In this document: piece after piece, positions 58,996 to 64,000 of the stretch
How positions within the stretch are numbered: the stretch's first letter is position 1
Layout: each line of letters opens with the position of its first letter
Assembly (NCBI GenBank): GCA_964561005.1
Contig: CAZLNO010000001.1
Span: 1-64,000, forward strand
Reading direction: 5' to 3'
Source: CAZLNO01 sp964561005
GTDB lineage: Bacteria; Pseudomonadota; Alphaproteobacteria; Kiloniellales; Rhodovibrionaceae
DNA: 64,000 bases
Position numbers and translations under genes: made by a program
Notes under the pieces: generated by a model
What the model was told of the DNA's origin: nothing
The model's input: only the letters and a program-made list of their open reading frames with translations
Databases searched by the model: none

Positions 58996-60366
58996 ATGTC
59001 TGAGCATGCCTCACCCCTCCCGTCGACGCGCGCCTACCAGAGGGCCCGCCCCTCGCTGCTGCGGCGCGTCCTGCCGCGCTCCCTGCTGGGCCGCGCGATG
59101 CTCATCGTGGTGACCCCCGTGGTCCTGGTCCAGGCGATCTCCGCCTATGTGTTTTTCGAGCGCCATTACGACATCACCACCCGCCGGCTGGCGGAGGCGC
59201 TCGCCGGCCAGATCGCGGCGGCCGTGGCCCTGTTGGAGGACCCGCGGATCGAGTTGACGCGCGAAGAAGTTTTCCGGCTGAGCCGCCGGACGATGTGGCT
59301 GCGCCTGCGCTTCACCGAGGGCGCCGGCCTGCCGCCCGACGCGCCGGCGCCGCGCAACACCATTCTCGACCAGCGGCTGATCCGTGCCCTGGAGCAGCGC
59401 CTGGAGGACCCTGTCGCGATCGACACCTACACCCTGCCGGAGGACGTGCGGGTCTGGGTCGCGATCCCCGAGGGCCTGTTGCAGGTCACCGTCCAGCGCA
59501 AGCGGATCTTCAGCTCCACCACCTATCTGGTGGTGTTCTGGGCCGTGGGCAGCGGCATTCTCCTGATGGCCGTGGCGATGGTGTTCATGCGCAACCAGAT
59601 CCGGCCGATCCGACGTCTGGCGGTGGCGGCCGAGCGCTTCGGCAAGGGGCTGGCGGTGCCGGCGTCCTTCAAGCCGGAAGGGGCCAACGAGGTGCGCCAG
59701 GCCTCCGCCGCCTTCATTCAGATGCGCGAGCGCATCGAACGCCAGATCCAGCAGCGAACCGAGATGCTGGCCGGTGTCAGCCACGACCTTCGCACCCCAC
59801 TCACACGCATGAAGCTTCAGCTTGCGATGCTGGGCGACGCGCCCGAGGCCGCCTCACTGAAGGACGACGTGGCCGAGATGGAGCGCATGGTCGAGGGCTA
59901 TCTGGCCTTCGCGCGGGGCGAGGGCACCGAGACGCCCGAGGATATGCGGGTCAGCGAGCTGTTGAACGACGTGGTCGACCGGGTGAACACCGAGGGCGGC
60001 GATCTGAAGCTGACCTTCGACGGCGACGCCGTACTGCCGCTGCGCCGCGAGGCCATGCGCCGGGCCCTGGGCAACCTGATCGTGAACGCCGTCCGCTATG
60101 GCCAGCGCGTGCAGGTGCACGCGCAGCGACACCGCGACCATGTGGAAATCACCATCGACGACGATGGGCCCGGCATTCCCGCGGCCCGGCGCGAGGAGGT
60201 GTTCCGGCCCTTCTTCCGCCTGGACAGCTCTCGCAACCCCGCCACTGGCGGCACCGGGCTGGGGCTGACGATCGCCCGGGACATCATTCGCGGCCACGGC
60301 GGCGAGCTGTTGCTGGAGGACGCTCCGACAGGCGGCCTGCGCGCACGCGTCATGCTGCCGGCATGA
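58996..60366 (+). CDS. EnvZ/RegB-like sensor histidine kinase
   Basis: A 456-residue inner-membrane kinase. Helix 1 at about 36-54, a periplasmic domain of about 120 residues, helix 2 at about 176-197, HAMP (NQIRPIRRLAVAAERFGKG), HisKA with His263 (VSHDLRTPLTRMKLQLAML), and ATPase boxes NLIVNAVRYG, IDDDGPGIP and GGTGLGLTIARDI. This architecture is that of EnvZ, and alphaproteobacterial versions usually follow an OmpR-type regulator. Here the upstream neighbour is divergent trxB, so the partner is elsewhere. Confidence 0.92.
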   Translation: MSEHASPLPSTRAYQRARPSLLRRVLPRSLLGRAMLIVVTPVVLVQAISAYVFFERHYDITTRRLAEALAGQIAAAVALLEDPRIELTREEVFRLSRRTMWLRLRFTEGAGLPPDAPAPRNTILDQRLIRALEQRLEDPVAIDTYTLPEDVRVWVAIPEGLLQVTVQRKRIFSSTTYLVVFWAVGSGILLMAVAMVFMRNQIRPIRRLAVAAERFGKGLAVPASFKPEGANEVRQASAAFIQMRERIERQIQQRTEMLAGVSHDLRTPLTRMKLQLAMLGDAPEAASLKDDVAEMERMVEGYLAFARGEGTETPEDMRVSELLNDVVDRVNTEGGDLKLTFDGDAVLPLRREAMRRALGNLIVNAVRYGQRVQVHAQRHRDHVEITIDDDGPGIPAARREEVFRPFFRLDSSRNPATGGTGLGLTIARDIIRGHGGELLLEDAPTGGLRARVMLPA

Positions 60367-60457
60367 TGTCGCCGGACACCACGGCCGGACACCACGAAGG
60401 ATCCGGAAAAACCGTCACCGTCGCACTATGCCGTCGCGCTCCGCGCTTGGAAGCGGT

Positions 60458-60700
60458 TCAGGGCTGCGGCAAAGCCTCGGCATTCGCCTGTGGCCCGGCA
60501 TTCGACGAGCACCGCGTGGCGCGACAGGACTTACGCAGCCCGCAACGCGCGCAGTCACGCTGCCACTCGACTTGGTGCTCGGCCCGTTCGCGGCATGCTT
60601 CCGGAAGGCTGCGCAAAGGTTGCCGCAGATAGGGGCTGCACGGTTCGTCCCCCGCTGGCACAGTCGACCGTTCCCATTTGGAAAAAGCCTGCCAAACCAT
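60458..60700 (-). CDS. Possible small Cys-rich protein (doubtful)
   Basis: An 80-residue frame from ATG 60700: MVWQAFSKWERSTVPAG, then CSPYLRQPLRSLPEACRER and a RDCARCGLRKSC cluster with CxxC. The amino acid composition (three Trp, balanced charges) looks protein-like, but there is no good ribosome-binding site, and codon use is less GC-biased than in the neighbours. I do not recognise a family. It could be chance. Confidence 0.3.
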   Translation of the reverse strand: MVWQAFSKWERSTVPAGDEPCSPYLRQPLRSLPEACRERAEHQVEWQRDCARCGLRKSCRATRCSSNAGPQANAEALPQP

Positions 60701-60808
60701 GGTCACATCAAGGCCCTTGCTTTGCAAGCCATTGCCCACACCATGTGATCGTACCGTGCGGCACGAAACGATACAACGCCGACGCATCGGGAATCACGGG
60801 AAATTGAG

Positions 60809-60835
60809 CCCGGCGATCGCAGGGCGGTCGCCGGG
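60809..60835 (-). terminator. Weak hairpin after the ELM1-like gene
   Basis: CCCGGCGATCG and CGGTCGCCGGG pair over 11 positions with one mismatch around a five-base loop. On the minus strand it is followed by CTCAATTTC rather than a clean T-run. It begins five bases after the stop codon. Confidence 0.35.
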
Positions 60836-60840
60836 AGCCC

Positions 60841-61872
60841 TCAGGTGGTGCCCAGCAGTTCCGCCCGCGCGGCGGTCCGTTGACGCTCGTGCTCGACCAG
60901 CAGTTTCTTGATCCGCTTTGCCACCCGGCCGGTCTCGTCCAGACGCGTGTAGGACCAGCTTTCCAGCGTGCCGTCGAAGGGTCGGGCGATGCCGAGCTCA
61001 CGGAGCTGGGCATGGAACCGGTGGAACTTCTCCTTGCCGCCGGGCAGCTCGACGACGTGGACCGGCTTGCCGGTGCTGGCCGCCTCGCTGGCCATCGTGA
61101 CCGAGTCGGCGGTGACGACGATGTGGTCGGCCAGGGCGAGGAAGCCGAAATAGGGGTTCGGCTCCGGGTCGCGGCCGGCCTGCCAGAAAACCGCATCCTG
61201 ATCCTTCAGCGACTTGCGCAAGGCGTCGGCGGCTTCCGGCGGCGTGCGCCGCGAGGTGGTGACCATCAGGCCCGCGCCGCTGCGCGCGCGCATGTCGGCA
61301 AGGTCCTGGCCCAGACGCCGGGCAATGCGCCCATCGAAGTCATGCACGCGGCTCCGGCCGCCGACCAGCACCGCCACACGCGGCGCCGGAAGCCTGTCCG
61401 CCAGGCCCGCGAACTGCTCGGCGGCGGCATTCAGCCGGCGCTTGGTGACCCGCGTCAGCGCGCCGACGGTGGGGATCACGTTGTCGCCCTTGACGGCGTC
61501 GTGCTTCGGCGCGACGACCACGTGGAACTCGTCCGGCGGGATATAGGGGTTCTGGATGTGGATGGTGAAGGTTCCGCCGCGGGTGATCTTGCGCACCGCC
61601 ATGGCTGGCGCCGCCGCCTTGCGCCCGGCGGCGATCAGCACATCGGGCCAGGGCGGTCCCATCGTGTCCCCCTCGCCCGAGAGCGCGGCGATCGGGTTCA
61701 TCCACAGATCGGGCGGCAGCCAGCGCCAGGGCGCGCGGACGTCGATCCGCTTCACCACGGGATCGTACCCCAGTGCCTCGGCCAGGCCGAGGCACTGTGT
61801 TTCGGCGCCGGCGGCCCCATCGGTTACCACCCAGCAGACCTTTTCCGGATTTCGGCGTACGGCAGTGGACAT
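60841..61872 (-). CDS. ELM1/GtrOC1-like family protein (DUF1022)
   Basis: A 343-residue protein of the mitochondrial fission ELM1-like family, common in alphaproteobacteria. Landmarks are CWVVTDGAAGAETQCLGLAEALG at the N-terminus, WPDVLIAAGRKAAAPAMAVRKITRG, VQNP-type segment HIQNPYIPP, VLVGGRSRVHDF, and ADHIVVTADSVTMASEAASTGKPVHVVELPG (in part). The fold resembles GT-B nucleotide-sugar enzymes; in bacteria the function is not known. The Met at 61872 is chosen; upstream residues are not family-like. Confidence 0.88.
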   Translation of the reverse strand: MSTAVRRNPEKVCWVVTDGAAGAETQCLGLAEALGYDPVVKRIDVRAPWRWLPPDLWMNPIAALSGEGDTMGPPWPDVLIAAGRKAAAPAMAVRKITRGGTFTIHIQNPYIPPDEFHVVVAPKHDAVKGDNVIPTVGALTRVTKRRLNAAAEQFAGLADRLPAPRVAVLVGGRSRVHDFDGRIARRLGQDLADMRARSGAGLMVTTSRRTPPEAADALRKSLKDQDAVFWQAGRDPEPNPYFGFLALADHIVVTADSVTMASEAASTGKPVHVVELPGGKEKFHRFHAQLRELGIARPFDGTLESWSYTRLDETGRVAKRIKKLLVEHERQRTAARAELLGTT

Positions 61873-62000
61873 CGCCCGCGAACAATGCCCCGCCGGCGGT
61901 TGCTTGGCAAGCGACCCGACGGGCCGATCAATCCTTGGCCCCGTCCCAGCAGGCGGGTAATATCGTTTCGCGGATTCAGCCCAGGCCAAAGGAATCGGTC

Positions 62001-62495
62001 ATGCGCCGCGTCAAACTGGACAGAATCGACCTCAAGATCCTCCGGGACTTGCAGGACGACGGCCGGATCACCAACGTCGAGCTGGCCCGGCGGGCGGGCA
62101 TCTCGGCGCCGCCGTGCCTGCGGCGCGTGCGCGCGCTGGAGGAGTCCGGCTACATCCGCGGCTTCCACGCCGATGTCTCGCCCGAGGCGATGGGCTACGA
62201 GGTCATGTTCTTCGCCCTGGTTGGCCTCGACAGCCAGAGCGAATCAGTGCTGCGCGCCTTCGAGGCCGAGATGGCGCGGTGGCCCGAGGTGCGCGAGTGC
62301 CATATGTGCCGCGGGCCGCACGACTTCGTGCTGAAGATCGTGGCCCGGAACACCGCCCACGAGAACACGCTCACCACAGAACTCACGGCCGCGCCTCACG
62401 TGGCCACGGTGCAGACGATCCAGGTTATCCGCACCAGCAAGAACCAGCCCGGCGTGCCCATCGAGGAGGCGACGGCGCTGGCCGAGGGCGAGTGA
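62001..62495 (+). CDS. Lrp/AsnC-family transcriptional regulator
   Basis: A 164-residue regulator. The N-terminal helix-turn-helix reads LDRIDLKILRDLQDDGRITNVELARRAGISAPPCLRRVRALEESGYIRGFHADV (in part), and the C-terminal RAM effector domain has VRECHMCRGPHDFVLKIVARN. It is divergent from the ELM1-like gene with 128 bases between them. AAAGGAA lies seven bases before ATG. The ligand is probably an amino acid; targets are unknown. Confidence 0.93.
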   Translation: MRRVKLDRIDLKILRDLQDDGRITNVELARRAGISAPPCLRRVRALEESGYIRGFHADVSPEAMGYEVMFFALVGLDSQSESVLRAFEAEMARWPEVRECHMCRGPHDFVLKIVARNTAHENTLTTELTAAPHVATVQTIQVIRTSKNQPGVPIEEATALAEGE

Positions 62496-62551
62496 CGCAC
62501 CGCCCCCGCAACGCGATCAGCCTGCCCTGAATCCAAAAAATAGAGCGCCCT

Positions 62552-63112
62552 TCACCGGTTCTCTCGAACCGGATCGTGCTCTAGATGCTCCTGAAGCCGC
62601 GGCATCAACTCCACGAGGTTGCAGGGCCGATAGCGCGAGTCGAGCTGATAGCGCAGGATCTCCTGCCAGCCGTCCTTGCACGCCCCGGGCGAGCCGGGCA
62701 GCGCGAAGAGATAGGTGCCTTCGGCCACGCCGCCCACGGCGCGGGACTGGATGGTCGAGACACCGACCTTGTTGTACGATACCCAGCGGAACAGCTCCCC
62801 GAAGCCATCGATTTCCTTGTCGAAGACCTGCCGGAACGCCTCGGGCGTGACGTCGCGGCCCGTGAGGCCGGTGCCGCCCGTCGAGATCACGCAGTCGACC
62901 AGCGGATCGGCCACGAAACCGCGCAGCGCTGCCACGATCGCGGCCGGCTCGTCGCGCACGATGCGCCGCTCGGCCACATGGTGACCGTCCTCGACGATCA
63001 GCCGCGCCAGGGTATCGCCGGAGCGGTCGTCGCCCGCCGTGCGTGTATCCGAGATCGTCAGGATAGCGATGTTGACGGGGAGAAAGGGCCTGGTCTCGTC
63101 GATCCCGCTCAT
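62552..63112 (-). CDS. moaB: MoaB/MogA-family molybdopterin protein
   Basis: A 186-residue MoCF-binding protein. The signature NIAILTISDTRTAGDDRSGDTLARLI and the molybdopterin-binding loop VDCVISTGGTGLTGRDVTPEAF are clear, followed by FALPGSPGACKDGWQEIL. MoaB/MogA proteins adenylylate molybdopterin before Mo insertion. This would serve the cox-type enzyme encoded at 20-24 kb. The start overlaps the stop of the transglycosylase gene (ATGA), so the two are translated together. Confidence 0.92.
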   Translation of the reverse strand: MSGIDETRPFLPVNIAILTISDTRTAGDDRSGDTLARLIVEDGHHVAERRIVRDEPAAIVAALRGFVADPLVDCVISTGGTGLTGRDVTPEAFRQVFDKEIDGFGELFRWVSYNKVGVSTIQSRAVGGVAEGTYLFALPGSPGACKDGWQEILRYQLDSRYRPCNLVELMPRLQEHLEHDPVRENR

Positions 63113-64000
63113 TTGCGCGCAACCTTTTGTGGATTCCGATCGAGCGGCACGTAGACCGGCCAGTCGCCGGCGGCGATCATCCGCCGCGAGGGCGCGGGCT
63201 GGCCCAGTCGTGCCCGGTAAATCCACAAATTGGTCAAGACGCGCTCGATGAACAAGCGTGTTTCGCGGGAGGGAATGCTCTCGACGAACAGCAGCGGATC
63301 GTCGTGGTGATCGGTCTCGCGCAGCCACTTGCGCAGGTTGCCGGGACCGCCGTTGTAGGCCGCCGCCAGATGGATCAGCTTGCCCCCCACCGCGCCATCG
63401 GCCAGCAGATGATCGACATAGCGCTGCGCCAGATCGAGATTGAGGTCCGGCCGGTAGAGCGCGCGGCGGCTGTAGCGGAAGTTCTCGCGCCGGGCCATGA
63501 AGCTGGCGGTCGCCGGCATCAACTGCATCAGGCCGCGCGCCCCGGCGGGCGAGGTGGCGTCGGGGCGGAAGCCGGACTCCTGGCGCATCATCGCGAACAG
63601 CAGCGCCCGGTCGATGCGGAAGCCGGTCGCCGGGCGCCACGGCGGGATCGGATACAGCGCCGCGTTCACCGCGCCGCGCGACCATTCCGGCTCCGTGCTT
63701 TCGGCGAGCCGGCTGGCCAGGCGGAAGGCGAAGGCCGGCATGCCGCCGCGTTCCGCGATCAGCAGCAGGGCCCCGACCCGATCCGGATCGGACCAGCCCT
63801 CGACGCCCAGAAGCTCCCGCCGGGCGCGCGCCCGCTCGCCGACCTGCAGCAGCGCCAGCGCCCGTCGCACCGCGGGCACTTGCAAGAGATCGTCCAGACC
63901 GCGGGCGCGGACCCGACTTTCATCGAAGCCCAGCGGCGGCGCGATGCCCAGCGCCTCATGGGCCAGCAGGCCATAGAAGGTGCTGGGATGCGCGGCGGCC
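63109..64000 (-). CDS. Soluble lytic transglycosylase, C-terminal part
   Basis: The frame is open to the window edge; about 296 residues are visible. The C-terminal SLT domain has the catalytic Glu in LLFAMMRQESGFRPDATSPAGARGLMQLMPATA (in part) and the later AAYNGGPGNLRKWL and ESIPSRETRLFIERVL. Upstream helical repeats (HEALGIAPPLGFDES) are the superhelical part of Slt70-type enzymes. It cleaves peptidoglycan strands to 1,6-anhydro-muropeptides in the periplasm. The N-terminus, with any signal peptide, is outside the window. Confidence 0.92.
   Translation of the reverse strand, partial: AAAHPSTFYGLLAHEALGIAPPLGFDESRVRARGLDDLLQVPAVRRALALLQVGERARARRELLGVEGWSDPDRVGALLLIAERGGMPAFAFRLASRLAESTEPEWSRGAVNAALYPIPPWRPATGFRIDRALLFAMMRQESGFRPDATSPAGARGLMQLMPATASFMARRENFRYSRRALYRPDLNLDLAQRYVDHLLADGAVGGKLIHLAAAYNGGPGNLRKWLRETDHHDDPLLFVESIPSRETRLFIERVLTNLWIYRARLGQPAPSRRMIAAGDWPVYVPLDRNPQKVARK

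Larger units (their letters stand above)
60367..60840. other. Intergenic region between convergent genes
   Basis: It holds a doubtful small reading frame on the minus strand (60458-60700) and, at 60809-60835, a hairpin with 11-bp arms and one mismatch just after the ELM1-like stop, followed on the minus strand by CTCAATTTC, which could act as a weak terminator. Nothing else is recognised. Confidence 0.5.

Overview
This is a 64 kb piece of a GC-rich chromosome from an alphaproteobacterium, most likely the order Rhodospirillales in the broad sense (including the Kiloniellales and Rhodovibrionales lineages). Family content supports this: an NDUFS4-type complex I accessory subunit, an ELM1-like protein, a molybdopterin-binding/nucleotidyltransferase fusion, several adjacent aerobic CO-dehydrogenase-type (cox) genes, and a complete Mrp antiporter. 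The placement is inferred from gene content and was not computed.

Layout. (1) Bases 1 to about 1970 are the end of an integrated phage-like element: a Gp37/Gp68 (DUF5131) fragment, a small phage-type protein, an excisionase-like HTH protein and a tyrosine integrase broken by a one-base expansion of a C8 run. It stops against the 3' end of tRNA-Arg(UCU), the probable attachment site. (2) 2.0-6.7 kb: tRNA-Arg, an NDUFS4-like subunit, tRNA-Pro(UGG), an O-methyltransferase, a DUF192 protein and an HDAC-like deacetylase, then a TPP riboswitch that controls a thiamine-type ABC ATPase and permease. (3) 6.7-12.7 kb: a seven-gene mnhABCDEFG (Mrp) Na+/H+ antiporter operon on the minus strand. (4) 13.3 kb: a LuxR-type regulator whose receiver domain has lost its phospho-acceptor. 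(5) 14.1-32.4 kb: a long plus-strand run made of a branched-chain amino acid-type ABC transporter (SBP, LivH, LivM, LivG, LivF), coxG, coxS, coxL (form II), coxM, a hairpin terminator, ydbH-ynbE-ydbL (intermembrane lipid transport), then cofactor and maturation genes coxD, coxE, two XdhC-type proteins and a molybdopterin-binding/MobA-like fusion. (6) 32.4-41.6 kb: mixed genes, including an alpha/beta hydrolase, a bactofilin, an aromatic amino acid lyase homologue without the MIO serine, a DUF4168 protein, a histidine kinase, a TauE-family transporter, a SelW-like protein, a Met-rich outer-membrane protein and a BLUF photoreceptor. (7) 41.6-51.2 kb: pdxH, cbpA-cbpM, a YihY-family membrane protein, fabI, aroC, a divergent MFS exporter and AraC regulator separated by a 151-bp inverted repeat, and asnB. 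(8) 51.2-64 kb: an Old Yellow Enzyme-type demethylase, an 838-bp gap with a likely small RNA, a PagL-like deacylase, a lipoprotein, an FGE-like protein, a second likely small RNA, a LysR regulator, trxB, an EnvZ-like kinase, an ELM1-like protein, an Lrp regulator, a MoaB-family protein and a lytic transglycosylase that runs off the window.

The most interesting signal is a pair of minus-strand modules (about 53.5 and 56.5 kb). Each is a strong intrinsic terminator preceded by the same CCUCCCUGUUC stretch. That 11-mer is a perfect antisense match to the ribosome-binding site of the ABC transporter substrate-binding protein at 14.07 kb. This resembles the AbcR (alpha-r15) and CcsR/cuckoo logic of anti-Shine-Dalgarno small RNAs in other alphaproteobacteria. 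A second strong oddity is the lyase homologue whose Ala-Ser-Gly motif reads Ser-Ala-Gly. All calls come from reading the sequence; no database search was run.
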